A stretch of DNA of 38,193 nucleotides, from contig JASHNV010000063.1 of assembly GCA_030041455.1 (NCBI GenBank), forward strand, positions 1 through 38,193, read 5' to 3'. Shown piece by piece: positions 29,433 through 38,193 of the stretch. Under the pieces are notes generated by a model, which was not told where the DNA came from, searched no databases, and saw nothing but the letters and a program-made list of their open reading frames with translations. This stretch comes from Spirochaetia bacterium (GTDB taxonomy: Bacteria > Spirochaetota > Spirochaetia > DAHUYW01). How positions within the stretch are numbered: the first letter of the stretch is position 1; every line of letters begins with the position of its first letter. A program made the position numbers and the translations under genes.

Positions 29433-30713
29433 ATGAGCAGACGGCACGTCGCCTTGAGCCTCTACATCGCGCGCGAGTACGGGCTCTCCTTTCTCGTGGC
29501 CTTTCTCTTCTTCTTCTTCATCTTCTTCGTCAACCAGCTCCTGCTCCTCGCCGAGGACATCCTCTCGAAGCATGTCGCCTTCACCGACGTCGTCCTTCTC
29601 GTCGTGTACTCGCTGCCCGCGATCATCGCGATCTCCTTTCCTTTCGCCTCCCTCGTCGGCTGTCTCATGGCGATCGGACGGCTCTCGTCGGACAACGAGA
29701 TCCTCGCGCTGCAGGCCTCGGGCGTTTCGCACGGGCGGATCTTCGCGCCGCTTCTCGCCCTCGGTCTCGCGTTTTCCCTGTTCTCGTTCATGATGAACGA
29801 CTACTTCCTTCCCCTCGGAACCATCAACTTCGGCCAGCTCTACATGAAGATCCTGTACTCCAATCCGGAGCTCGAGCTTGAGCCGTACTCCGTCAAGCGC
29901 TTCCAAGACAGCGACCTCGTGACCGGAGACGTGCACGGCGGGAGAATCTCCGATCTCGTGATTCTCGATTCGACGCCCGACAAAGGCAGCCGAGTCATCA
30001 TCGCGAAGAGGGCGACGCTCTCCGAGAACAGCCGCCAGCGCGGCGTGATCTCCCTCGACCTTTCGGGCGTGTTCAGCCAGACCACCGACGCCAAGAACAG
30101 CGACGAGTTCGACTACTCGACGGCGAAACGCATGCGGTACAACATTCTCCTGAGCGACATTAACGTCTCGGTCCGCGCGCCGACCGCGCGGGAGATGAGC
30201 TCGGTCGACGTCTATCGGATGATCCGGCAGAAGAAGCGAGACCTCGCGAAGCTCGAGCGGGCGAAGCTCGAAAGCGTTCGCCTCGCCGAGGTCGACCTTC
30301 GCGAGGCGTATCGCTACGCCTCGACGATCCCGCCCGACGATCCCGCGAGCGCGGGGGCGCTGAAAGCGCTCGAAAGCGCGGCGAGCGACCTAGCGGCCGA
30401 GCGGACGAGGCCCGTCGCGGACACCTCGCTTCGCATCGACCAGATCGAGCTCAATCGCAAGTTCTCGGTTCCGTTCGCCTGTCTTTTGTTCGTGGTCTTC
30501 GCCTTTCCGGTCGGGCTCCTCACGCGGCGGAGCGGGCGCTCCGTCGGCTTCGGCGTCGGGCTGTTCGTGTCGATTCTCTACTGGGGCATGCTCGTCGCGG
30601 GTCAGACGCTCGGCTACCGCATGGAGTACTCTCCCGCCGTCTCGATGTGGCTGCCCAATATCGTCATCCTCGCGCTCGGGCTCGTGTTCTCCGCGCTGAG
30701 GCTCAGGCGATGA
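29433..30713 (+). CDS. lptF: LptF/LptG (YjgP/YjgQ) family permease, first copy
   Basis: A 426-residue inner-membrane protein with three N-terminal membrane segments in the first 135 residues (YGLSFLVAFLFFFFIFFV, VVLLVVYSLPAIIAISFPFAS, IFAPLLALGLAFSLFSFMM) and three near the C-terminus. A periplasmic beta domain lies between them. This is the LptF/G layout of the transporter that extracts lipopolysaccharide or similar lipids toward the outer membrane. It is longer than usual (about 360) because of a charged helical insert at about 254-336. It is annotated lptF by position ahead of lptG. The split between F and G cannot be proved from sequence alone. The ATPase and bridge genes are not in the window. 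Confidence 0.86.
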   Translation: MSRRHVALSLYIAREYGLSFLVAFLFFFFIFFVNQLLLLAEDILSKHVAFTDVVLLVVYSLPAIIAISFPFASLVGCLMAIGRLSSDNEILALQASGVSHGRIFAPLLALGLAFSLFSFMMNDYFLPLGTINFGQLYMKILYSNPELELEPYSVKRFQDSDLVTGDVHGGRISDLVILDSTPDKGSRVIIAKRATLSENSRQRGVISLDLSGVFSQTTDAKNSDEFDYSTAKRMRYNILLSDINVSVRAPTAREMSSVDVYRMIRQKKRDLAKLERAKLESVRLAEVDLREAYRYASTIPPDDPASAGALKALESAASDLAAERTRPVADTSLRIDQIELNRKFSVPFACLLFVVFAFPVGLLTRRSGRSVGFGVGLFVSILYWGMLVAGQTLGYRMEYSPAVSMWLPNIVILALGLVFSALRLRR

Positions 30714-31789
30714 AAACGCTCCATTGGATGATCACCCGGCTCTTCCTCCCGATCTTCCTCCTCGCGGTGCTCTTCTTCGTGCTCGTTCTCGAGCTCGTGG
30801 ATTTTTTCGGCAATCTCTGGGGTTACCTCAGCAACGACGTGAGCTTGCTCATGATAGCCCTCTCGGTGCTCTATTACCTGCCGAAGTGCCTCTCCTACGC
30901 CCTTCCGATCGCGCTCCTCTTCGCCTCCTCCTTCACGCTGGGATCCCTCTACGCGAACAACGAGCTCATCGCGATCTTCGGCTCCGGAGTCCCGCTCGCC
31001 CGCCTCGTGATGCCGCTCCTCCTGATCGGTCTCCTCATGAGCGCCTTCAGCTTCGTTTTCCAGGAAGACGTCGTCATCGACACCTTCAAGCACAAAAACG
31101 AGCTTACCCAGGAGATGCTCCAGCGGAGGGTGTCCTACAGCAATACCAACGTGACGGTCTTAAGCGGATCGCAGCGCGTGATCTACCACGCGGACTTCTT
31201 CAACGACCAGGACCAGAGCCTCTCGGGCCTCATCATCATCGAGCGGGACCCCGACGGCGGCTTCCTCAGGCGCATCGACGCCCGAGCGGCGCAATGGACC
31301 GGCGACCGCTGGCGCTTAAGCGACGTGAGGATCTACTCCTGGGACAAGCGCCACGCCTTCCTCGTCCAATCCCACCGGGACAGCTACGTCGACACGTCGC
31401 TCGACGTCGACCCGGCGACGTTCAGGCGGACGGTCAACAGCGTCGACGAAATGAAGGTCGCCGACGCTCGCGCGTGGATCCAGGGCCTGAAGCGCGCGGG
31501 GCTTCCCTATCGAGCCGACCTCACCGATTTCTACAACCGCTTCGCCTTCGCGCTCACCTGTCTCATCGTAACGTTCCTGTCGACCGCGATCGGAGGACGC
31601 CTTCGGAAGAACATCCTGCTCATGAGCCTCCTGTCGAGTCTCGTCATCTCGGTCCTCTACTATGTGACGCAGATGATGGCGATCCTCCTCGCGAAGCTCG
31701 GCTACATCTCGCCCCTCGCCGGCGCGTGGGGCGCGGTGATCCTCTTCTCCTTCGCGGGCCTCTACCTGTTCAGGGTCGCCCGCTCGTAG
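30710..31789 (+). CDS. lptG: LptF/LptG (YjgP/YjgQ) family permease, second copy
   Basis: A 359-residue inner-membrane protein with the same plan as the gene before it. Three membrane segments lie in the first 130 residues (LFLPIFLLAVLFFVLVLELV and following), with a periplasmic beta domain (NVTVLSGSQRVIYHADFFN, GLIIIERDPDGG). Three segments close the protein (FAFALTCLIVTFLSTAIGG onward). It probably forms a heterodimer with the upstream product in lipid export to the outer membrane. The ATG overlaps the lptF TGA (ATGA), a sign of translational coupling and subunit pairing. The 21-codon upstream extension is rejected. Confidence 0.87.
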   Translation: MKTLHWMITRLFLPIFLLAVLFFVLVLELVDFFGNLWGYLSNDVSLLMIALSVLYYLPKCLSYALPIALLFASSFTLGSLYANNELIAIFGSGVPLARLVMPLLLIGLLMSAFSFVFQEDVVIDTFKHKNELTQEMLQRRVSYSNTNVTVLSGSQRVIYHADFFNDQDQSLSGLIIIERDPDGGFLRRIDARAAQWTGDRWRLSDVRIYSWDKRHAFLVQSHRDSYVDTSLDVDPATFRRTVNSVDEMKVADARAWIQGLKRAGLPYRADLTDFYNRFAFALTCLIVTFLSTAIGGRLRKNILLMSLLSSLVISVLYYVTQMMAILLAKLGYISPLAGAWGAVILFSFAGLYLFRVARS

Positions 31790-31815
31790 GCCGATATCCT
31801 TACGTAGAGAGGCGC

Positions 31816-32955
31816 ATGGTGACGTTTACCGTAGTTGAGCGCGATCCGTCCTGCCGCGCGCGGACGGGAATTCTCGACCTTCCTCACGGCGCCGTGCGAA
31901 CGCCGCAGTTCATGCCCGTGGGAACGAACGGGACGGTAAAAGCGATCGCCCACGCGGATCTCGAGGATATGGGAATCGGGTTGATCCTCGCGAACACCTA
32001 CCATCTCTACCTCAGGCCGGGCGTGGAGGTGATCCGCGCGGCGGGGGGGCTCCACCGCTTCATGAGCTGGACGCGAAACGTCCTCACGGATTCCGGAGGG
32101 TATCAGGTCTTTTCCCTCGCGCCGTTCCGCAAGATCGAGCCCGAGGGCGTCGAGTTCCGTTCCCATATCGACGGCGCCCGCCATTTCCTGACTCCCGAGG
32201 ACGTCGTCGACATTCAGAACGCGCTCGGAAGCGACGTCCTCATGACGCTCGACGTGTGCACGCCCCCCGGCATCGACCGCGACCGGGCGATCGATGCCCT
32301 TCGGACGACGAGCGAGTGGGCGCGGCGAAGCAAGGCGAGGATGAGCGAGGAGCGCTCAAGCGCCTCGGGGAGCCTCTTCGGAATCGTCCAGGGCAATTTT
32401 TTCAAGGACCTCCGGCGCCGGAGCGCCGAGGAGATCGCGTCGCTCGATTTTCCGGGGATCGCGATCGGAGGGCTCTCGGTGGGAGAGTCGTTCGCTCAGT
32501 TCGAGGAGCTCCTCGAGTACACCTCGGGTTTCCTCCCCCCCGACCGGCCCCGCTACCTCATGGGGGTCGGTACCCCCGACTATCTCTTCGCGGCCGTCGA
32601 AAACGGCGTCGATCTGTTCGATTGCGTCTTCCCCACGCGGATCGCGAGGAACGGAGCCGCCTTCACCCGGCGCGGCCTCGTTTCCCTGAAGAAGGAGGCG
32701 CGCCGGCTGGAGTTCGAGCCGCTTGAGAGGAGCTGTCGATGTCCGACGTGCCTGAGATACTCCCGCGCCTACCTGCGGCACCTCTACAAGGCAAAGGAAA
32801 TCCTCGCGCCGATGCTCGCGACGCGCCACAACCTTCACTTCCTGAACGAGCTCGCGCGCGAGATCCGGCTGAGCATCCAAGAGGGGCGATTCGCCTCCTT
32901 CAAGCGCCAGTTCCTCTCGGAGTACTCGGCCGGCGAGGAGGACGGCAATGAGTAG
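31816..32955 (+). CDS. tgt: Queuine/preQ1 tRNA-ribosyltransferase (tRNA-guanine transglycosylase)
   Basis: Tgt swaps guanine 34 for preQ1 in GUN-anticodon tRNAs, the step before QueA. The 379-residue protein has TPQFMPVGTNGTVKA, LANTYHLYLRPG, the LTDSGGYQVFSL general-base motif, MTLDVCTPPG, FGIVQGNF, GIAIGGLSVGE, YLMGVGTPDYL and FDCVFPTRIARNG with the nucleophilic Asp. Near the C-terminus the zinc site CRCPTC followed by His is intact. The ATG at 31816 is close to GAGAGG. A GTG one codon later would have better spacing. It overlaps the next gene by eight bases. Confidence 0.97.
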   Translation: MVTFTVVERDPSCRARTGILDLPHGAVRTPQFMPVGTNGTVKAIAHADLEDMGIGLILANTYHLYLRPGVEVIRAAGGLHRFMSWTRNVLTDSGGYQVFSLAPFRKIEPEGVEFRSHIDGARHFLTPEDVVDIQNALGSDVLMTLDVCTPPGIDRDRAIDALRTTSEWARRSKARMSEERSSASGSLFGIVQGNFFKDLRRRSAEEIASLDFPGIAIGGLSVGESFAQFEELLEYTSGFLPPDRPRYLMGVGTPDYLFAAVENGVDLFDCVFPTRIARNGAAFTRRGLVSLKKEARRLEFEPLERSCRCPTCLRYSRAYLRHLYKAKEILAPMLATRHNLHFLNELAREIRLSIQEGRFASFKRQFLSEYSAGEEDGNE

Positions 32956-34312
32956 GCGAGCTCGAGCGGGCCTGCGGGCGCTCGCGGCGATCGCTCTCTT
33001 CGCTTCCGCGGCGCCCTCTCCGTTCGCGCAGGCCGCTTCGCCGTCGATCCTCGACCAGGAGCGACAGACGCTCCTGTACGGCATCGATTCGCAGGTCCTC
33101 GACCTCCTGAAGACGATCGCCGAGGAGCAGACGAGCGCGCTCGACCCGCAGATCGTCGAGGTCTTCGAGCAGTCGACGAATCCCGACGTGCAGGTGGCGG
33201 CGCTCGGCGACTTGAGCGCGGAGAAGGACTGGTCCGCGGCGGGGCCGGCGCGCTCCGCCCTCCAAAGCTACGCGGCCGGGTCGAGCGTGAACGAGGACCT
33301 CGTGATCGCGGCGATTCGCTACCTTCGCGACTCAGGCGACGCGCAGTCGGTCGCGCTCTTCAGCCAGCTCCTCGGCGACCCCGACGCGTCGATCGCCTCG
33401 GCCGCGATCGACGCGGTCGGAAAGCGCGGAGGAAGCCCGGAGGCGGCGAAGGTCCTCGCCGACCTCGACAGCTCCGACTATCCCTCCGGGCTGAAGCCGC
33501 TCCTCATCCTCGCCCTCGGGGACCTCAAGGCGAGCGGGGCCGTCGCGGACCTCACGAAGATCCTCAAGAACGTCGACGAGGACCCCGTCATGAGGCGCTA
33601 CGCCTGCGACGCACTCGGGAAAATCGCCGATCCCGCGAGCCTTGCCGCGATCATCGGAGCCTTCTCCGACAAGGACAGCTACCTCCGCGCCTACGCGGTC
33701 TCGGCGCTCAGCCGGTACTCCGGGCCGAAGGTGGACGCCATGCTCGCGCAGGGCTTAAAGGACAGCTTCTGGAGGGTGCGCGTCGGCGCCGCGCAAGCGC
33801 TCGGCGACAAGAAGAGCGTCGGCGCGGTGCCGATTTTGGAATACAAGGCGCGCTACGATCCGGAGCCGAACGTCCAAGGCGCGGCGATCGCGGCGCTCGG
33901 GAAGATCGACTCAGGCGGCGCTCCCGACTTCCTGAAAGGGCTGTACGGGAACGACCTCCTCGGCCCCGCGCGGCGGACCGAGGCGCTCGACGCGCTCGTC
34001 GCGAACGACCTGTCAGGCTCGCTCCCCGCCATCACGAAAGTGATCGACGCGCAGTGGGCCAAGGATCCGCAATCCAGCCTTCTCGACTACACCGCGAAAC
34101 AGCTGTCGCAGGCGCGCGATCCCGCTCTCCACGATCTGTACGGCCGGCTCCTCAAGGCGCCGACCGTGAATCTTCGTATCTACGGCATTCGGGGAGCCGC
34201 GCTCAACGGCATGACCGACTTTCGCCCCGAAATCGAGGCGATGAGCCGCGACAAAACCGCCGCCGAGCCGGTCCGCGCGGCCGCCGAGGCGGCGCTTCAG
34301 GTCCTGAAGTAG
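32948..34312 (+). CDS. Exported HEAT-repeat protein
   Basis: A 454-residue precursor with a signal peptide (about 1-29, ending PFAQA) followed by tandem HEAT-like repeats covering most of the mature protein. Typical units are DPVMRRYACDALGKIADPASLAAIIGAF-like, then KDSYLRAYAVSALSRYSG, FWRVRVGAAQALGDKKS and NVQGAAIAALGKIDSGG. HEAT solenoids bind other proteins, so a periplasmic scaffold is likely, but no partner is visible. It begins inside the tgt end (eight-base overlap, GAGGAGG site), so it belongs to the rpsO-to-tgt transcript. The converging gene ends three bases beyond its stop. Confidence 0.85.
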   Translation: MSRRARAGLRALAAIALFASAAPSPFAQAASPSILDQERQTLLYGIDSQVLDLLKTIAEEQTSALDPQIVEVFEQSTNPDVQVAALGDLSAEKDWSAAGPARSALQSYAAGSSVNEDLVIAAIRYLRDSGDAQSVALFSQLLGDPDASIASAAIDAVGKRGGSPEAAKVLADLDSSDYPSGLKPLLILALGDLKASGAVADLTKILKNVDEDPVMRRYACDALGKIADPASLAAIIGAFSDKDSYLRAYAVSALSRYSGPKVDAMLAQGLKDSFWRVRVGAAQALGDKKSVGAVPILEYKARYDPEPNVQGAAIAALGKIDSGGAPDFLKGLYGNDLLGPARRTEALDALVANDLSGSLPAITKVIDAQWAKDPQSSLLDYTAKQLSQARDPALHDLYGRLLKAPTVNLRIYGIRGAALNGMTDFRPEIEAMSRDKTAAEPVRAAAEAALQVLK

Positions 34313-34315
34313 CGC

Positions 34316-35926
34316 CTAGCGGCGGGACGCCGCGCTCACGCCCGGCTTGTCGACGAGGTGCATGATCTGGTTGAGCTCTTCGAGGGGCGAGACGTAGGCC
34401 TTGAAGACGATTCGGAGCTCCCGCTTGTCCTTCGTGCGCACCCTGATCTCCCTTCCGAGGCAGTCGGCAAGGGGTCCCCGGAGGTCGGGGAAGAGCTCCT
34501 CGCGAAGCGGCGTGAAGGTGTAGCGGTCCCCGTCGAAGGAGATCTCCGCGATGCGCGGCGGAAGCGGATAGAGGTAGACGAGGAAGCTCGATCCCCCTCC
34601 GCCCACGGCCTTGCGCGTTCCCGAGCCGATCGCGTGGATGTTCCGGCTTCCGATGTGCGGGTTCTGGCCCGTCACTTTCATCTCGACCGGTCTCAGGGAG
34701 CGGAGCGGGGCGCGGCGCGCGTCGTAGTGGATGTGCTGCGGAATGGCGGAAGGAGCGGGCGGGGCGGTGAGGCTCGCCACGATCCTCCGGATCAGGATGA
34801 GGACGAGGATGGCGCAGGCGATGAGCACGACGACGAACAGGACCACCAGGAGGTAGAACGACGCGCGGCCCGAGCCGAGAATGCCCTTCTTGAGCGTGAA
34901 GCTCAAGTCGCCCCGGTGGGGAAAAATCATCGCGGAATTGGAGAAGACGAGGTCGATCGAAATCGTGTTCGCTCCGGGCTTGAGGGTGACCGGAAGCCTG
35001 AGGCGCGCCCTCAGGATCCCCGACTTTTCGGCCTTGATCGGCACGGCGACCTTGTTCTGGAGAAGGTCGGCGCCGTCGTAGAGCACCTGATCGAGCCCGA
35101 CGAGAATCGGGGAGTCCCCGTAGTTCCGCACGCCGAAGGGCACCGTGACGTCAAAACCGACCGTGCCGAGGTTCCCCGGGAAGACGAGGCCCGGAGCCCC
35201 CGTCGCGACGTGGGAGAGGTCGGCCTTCGGCGTGGTCTGATACTGCTCGATCGGCGAGCCGATCGCCGTCGCGAAGTCGCGGAAGAGCGCGTCTCCGCCG
35301 GCCCCGGCTCGCTCGCCGGCCTTGGATGAGGCCGTCGAGCCGCGTGAGCTCCGCGCGCCGCTCCCGAGCGCCTCGGCGCCGTTCAGGGGAAACTGCAGGA
35401 AATGGACGTCCCAGCCCCTCCGCTTGATCTCCTCGGCGGTGTCCATGATCTGCGCCCTATTGTCGCTGAGGTCCTTGCCGCCGGGTCCTACTTTGATCGG
35501 GAAGCTGCTTCCCGGCGGCGGGTTGTGGATGCCCTCGGTCAGGATGAGGATCTCCTTGTCGCTTCCGAGCGGGAGGTCGATCGTATACTGGTACAGGTAC
35601 TTCACCGCGAGGACGAGATCGGTGTAGCGGCCGAGCGGCTGGAGGAGCAGGATGTGGTTGACGATGTCGTTCACGTCGTCGGGACCCTGAATCTGGCGGG
35701 AGATCTCGACCTCGGGCCGCGCCGAGAAGCTGAGCAGGTGAAAGGTGTCCCCGACCCGCAGCTGCTCGGTGAGGAGGTCCTTCAGCAGGTAGTTCGTCGC
35801 GTCGTTGAAGTACGGGAGCATGCCCTGCGACGTGTCGAGGAGCACCACCATGTCGACCGGGTCGGCCTTCAGACCCGCCACCCCGACGACGAGGGAGGCG
35901 GCAGCGCACAGCAGGAGTTTTTTCAT
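34316..35926 (-). CDS. Membrane-anchored vWA-fold protein
   Basis: A 536-residue precursor with a signal peptide (about 1-21), a von Willebrand A-like domain (about 23-225), a periplasmic beta region, one membrane segment (about 357-379) and a cytoplasmic tail of roughly 155 residues. The vWA metal site is partly kept: DTSQG at 31-35 gives D31 and S33, and T102 fits the third position, but the usual later Asp is in the LTEG region as Glu131. The tail (YTFTPLREELFPDLRG and following) has no family I can name. It starts eight bases after the greA stop with AGGA upstream, so it is likely co-transcribed with greA. A role in envelope organisation or adhesion is a guess. Confidence 0.8.
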   Translation of the reverse strand: MKKLLLCAAASLVVGVAGLKADPVDMVVLLDTSQGMLPYFNDATNYLLKDLLTEQLRVGDTFHLLSFSARPEVEISRQIQGPDDVNDIVNHILLLQPLGRYTDLVLAVKYLYQYTIDLPLGSDKEILILTEGIHNPPPGSSFPIKVGPGGKDLSDNRAQIMDTAEEIKRRGWDVHFLQFPLNGAEALGSGARSSRGSTASSKAGERAGAGGDALFRDFATAIGSPIEQYQTTPKADLSHVATGAPGLVFPGNLGTVGFDVTVPFGVRNYGDSPILVGLDQVLYDGADLLQNKVAVPIKAEKSGILRARLRLPVTLKPGANTISIDLVFSNSAMIFPHRGDLSFTLKKGILGSGRASFYLLVVLFVVVLIACAILVLILIRRIVASLTAPPAPSAIPQHIHYDARRAPLRSLRPVEMKVTGQNPHIGSRNIHAIGSGTRKAVGGGGSSFLVYLYPLPPRIAEISFDGDRYTFTPLREELFPDLRGPLADCLGREIRVRTKDKRELRIVFKAYVSPLEELNQIMHLVDKPGVSAASRR

Positions 35927-35934
35927 GTCGAATC

Positions 35935-38193
35935 CTAAAAGTTCGCCGGGGTGATCTCGTTCACTTTATAGTCGTATTCGCGGTCGTTGATCACAAAGGC
36001 GAGCTCGTCGCCCTTCTTGTGGTTCCAGAGCTTGCTCACGAAAGGCGAGAGATAGGAAACGATGTTCTTCGCGGGATCGGACTCCCAAGGTCCGAGGATC
36101 CGGAACTCCTCTTCTTTGCCGGTCTTCTTGTTGAGGAGCTTCACGACCGTGCCGAAGGAGATCTTCGACGTGTCGACGGCGTTGCGGTCGAAGATCTGCG
36201 CCCGCTCGATCTCCTCCTTCAGCTTCGCGACCGTCGTGTTGAGGAGATCCTGCTTTTCCTTCGCCGCCTTGTATTCCGCGTTTTCCTTCAAGTCGCCGAG
36301 CTGAATCGCGGCGCCGATCTCCTTCGAGTTCGCGGGAACCTCGACGTCGAGAATGTGCTGGAGCTCCCGCTGCTTGCCCTCGTAGGCGCTCGCCGTCACG
36401 TAGAGCCCGCCGCGCACCCGCTCCGCCTCCTTCTCGCCGTAGAACTTGAAGGTCGGGAACTTCTCCATCACCTTGTGCTTGAGCTCGATGACCATGGAGG
36501 GGTCGAGGTCCTTCACGTCCTCCACGAGGGTGTAGATCCTCCCGATCGCCTCCTCGTCGGAACGCATGATGTACTGCTCGATCTTGTCCTCCTTGAACAG
36601 GAGCGACTGAACCTGCTTGTTGATCTTCCGGTTGGCGCTCACGTCCCTGCGGTTGCCGATCTCGCGAAAGCTGATCTCAAGCAGGTGGATGAGCGCGATG
36701 AGAATCTTCTCGTAGTTGAGACCGTACTTCTCGAGCATGCCGGAGTCGAGGTTTTTCGCGAGCCACACGAACGGCTCCCGGTACTCCTTGTACTGGTCGG
36801 TGATCTGGTCGAAAAGCGCCTTCAGCCGCTCGCTTTCCCCGGCCGCCTCGAGCTCGTCGATGATGTAGCGCGACAGGTAGTCCGGAAAGAGCCGAACGAA
36901 CGTCTCGGGCCACGTGTCGACGTAGCGCTTCACGTGTTCGAGAAAATCGCGCTTGAGGTCGGCGTCCTCGATCGCCTTGAACATCTCCTCGACGTCGTGG
37001 CTGCTTCGAAAGAGCTCCTTGAACTCGTAGGTCGTCCCGGGGCTGAGGAACGGAAAGCGCTTCACGATGCGAAGCACGATGAGGTAGCTCGCCATCACGG
37101 TTTCGTTCACGACGTTGAACGACTTCAGAAACCCGGTGAAGTAGGCGAACATCTCCCCGAAGTACTCCGACTCCGGATCCGCGTGCTTGAGGAAGTCCTG
37201 AAGCGTCTGGAAGCGGGCGAAAAAGTCCTTCTCGGCCTTGAACTTGTTGAAGGTCTTCTCCTCGTAGGAGATCGGCTTGTCCCTCACGACGAAGTGGTCG
37301 ATTTTGTCGGGAAGGTTCCCGAAGTTCGAGTCCGTCTTGAGGAGGCGCCTCGCCTCCGAGCTCCACCCGCTCCACTCGCCGGCCGTGAGGACGCTCGGCA
37401 CGAGCTCGGCCTTGATCTGTTTCATGTTGGCGTCGTTGCCGAAGCCCTTGATGATCGTTTTCAGCGCCCACGGGATGTCCGATTTGATCTGGTCGTGGAG
37501 CTTCTCCTTCTTCCAGATCGCCTTCAGGACCCAAATGTGATCGTGGCTGAGCGAGGAGAGCGATCCGACCGCCATCTTCAGGGACATTTTGTGGCCGCGC
37601 TTGCGGGAGAAGTCGATCTCGATCTCGTCGTCCTTGATTGAGTTGATGCGTCCGATGCCCCAGGCGCGGTGGTAGACAAAGTTTCCTGCGTCAAAGGAGA
37701 TGTGTTTTTCGAAGTCGGCGATCGCGTCGTGAACGTTGCGCCAGCTCTGGGTCAGGTTCGACAGCCGCAGATAGTCCTCGAGCTGGCTGTGATAGCTGTA
37801 CTTCGTCCGGAAGCAGGCGGTGATTTCTTTGCGCGCCGTCTCATTCTTCGGATCGTACGCCAGCACCTGCTTGAGAATGTCGATGCTCTTTTCCCAATCA
37901 CCCTTCGCCTTGTAGTGGCCGTAGAGGTCCTCGAGGAGCTGGGCCGCACGGTCGGCGCTGATCGCCTTCTCTACCTTCTTGTCGACGTGGTAGAAGAAGT
38001 CGATCTCGTCGGGGATGTACTCGATCAGCTTGTGCCAGATCTCGCGCACGTTCGAGAACAACCGCTTCGCCACGTAGCGGTGGATGGCTTTCTTGTAGTA
38101 CTCGACGGCCTCCTCGATATTCCCCTCTTTCTCCTTCCGCTCCGCGATCATTCTCACGATATCGGCTTCTTCGTAGTCGACGCGGATGAGCCG
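35935..38193 (-). CDS. greA: Long transcription elongation factor GreA with N-terminal extension, 5' end outside the window
   Basis: GreA rescues backtracked RNA polymerase by stimulating transcript cleavage. The frame is open to the window edge, so the true start lies beyond 38193. Numbered from the GTG at 38157, residues 592-740 are a complete GreA: a coiled coil with GDLKENAEY carrying the catalytic acids D622 and E625, then the C-terminal globular domain. Upstream are TPR-like helices (EGNIEEAVEYYKKAI, DWEKSIDILKQVLAYDP), a compact beta segment at 158-205 (FVYHRAWGIGRI and following) that resembles CarD-type RNA polymerase-binding modules, and about 380 residues of helix. E. coli GreA is only about 158 residues. 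Long GreA forms are known in spirochaetes and chlamydiae. Confidence 0.9.
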   Translation of the reverse strand, partial: RLIRVDYEEADIVRMIAERKEKEGNIEEAVEYYKKAIHRYVAKRLFSNVREIWHKLIEYIPDEIDFFYHVDKKVEKAISADRAAQLLEDLYGHYKAKGDWEKSIDILKQVLAYDPKNETARKEITACFRTKYSYHSQLEDYLRLSNLTQSWRNVHDAIADFEKHISFDAGNFVYHRAWGIGRINSIKDDEIEIDFSRKRGHKMSLKMAVGSLSSLSHDHIWVLKAIWKKEKLHDQIKSDIPWALKTIIKGFGNDANMKQIKAELVPSVLTAGEWSGWSSEARRLLKTDSNFGNLPDKIDHFVVRDKPISYEEKTFNKFKAEKDFFARFQTLQDFLKHADPESEYFGEMFAYFTGFLKSFNVVNETVMASYLIVLRIVKRFPFLSPGTTYEFKELFRSSHDVEEMFKAIEDADLKRDFLEHVKRYVDTWPETFVRLFPDYLSRYIIDELEAAGESERLKALFDQITDQYKEYREPFVWLAKNLDSGMLEKYGLNYEKILIALIHLLEISFREIGNRRDVSANRKINKQVQSLLFKEDKIEQYIMRSDEEAIGRIYTLVEDVKDLDPSMVIELKHKVMEKFPTFKFYGEKEAERVRGGLYVTASAYEGKQRELQHILDVEVPANSKEIGAAIQLGDLKENAEYKAAKEKQDLLNTTVAKLKEEIERAQIFDRNAVDTSKISFGTVVKLLNKKTGKEEEFRILGPWESDPAKNIVSYLSPFVSKLWNHKKGDELAFVINDREYDYKVNEITPANF

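Noticed and set aside
31770-31801. Possible promoter before tgt with a TATCCT -10
   Set aside because: The only -35-like hexamer, TTCAGG, is 20 bases away, and tgt fits as part of the lptFG transcript.

Overview
This window is a GC-rich stretch of core bacterial chromosome. It most likely comes from a member of the Spirochaetota (Spirochaetales/Treponema-like). The assignment rests on gene content and protein architecture: a very long GreA with a helical N-terminal extension, a PEGA plus SUMF1-fold membrane protein next to lepB and smpB, a tamB-bamA-skp-mutS block, and tmk followed by a small exported protein. No sequence search was possible, so the phylum call is an inference. I see no phage, transposon, CRISPR array, tRNA or rRNA.

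Layout. Left edge, minus strand: a tmRNA gene (ssrA) cut by the window edge, then smpB and the PEGA/SUMF1-fold protein. Plus strand: two signal peptidase I genes (lepB and a paralogue lacking the catalytic serine), then a yebC-ruvC-ruvA-ruvB-queA operon with its own promoter. After a 324-base gap comes a minus-strand pair, tmk and a Tyr-rich exported protein. The plus strand then carries tamB-bamA-skp-mutS (outer-membrane assembly plus mismatch repair), and rimP-nusA-infB-rbfA-truB (ribosome maturation, transcription, initiation) behind a strong promoter and a terminator-like hairpin. Next is rpsO-pnp-dut-lptF-lptG-tgt-HEAT protein behind another promoter. Right edge, minus strand: a long greA, open at the window edge, followed by a membrane-anchored vWA-fold protein.

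How the genes work together. tmRNA and SmpB rescue stalled ribosomes. RuvABC migrate and resolve Holliday junctions. QueA and Tgt are two steps of queuosine synthesis in tRNA. LepB, Skp, BamA, TamB and LptF/G form an export and outer-membrane biogenesis set, so the cell is diderm. Tmk and Dut both serve dTTP supply. Three promoters share the form TTGACA, 17 or 18 bases, TATCCT.

No wholly new system is evident. The points most worth checking are departures from family rules: a SPase I paralogue with Ala at the nucleophile position, a thymidylate kinase whose P-loop lysine is Thr, NusA ending in a zinc ribbon, a SUMF1-fold protein without the catalytic cysteines, BamA without a VRGF/Y motif, the composite GreA, and the hairpin in the rimP leader.
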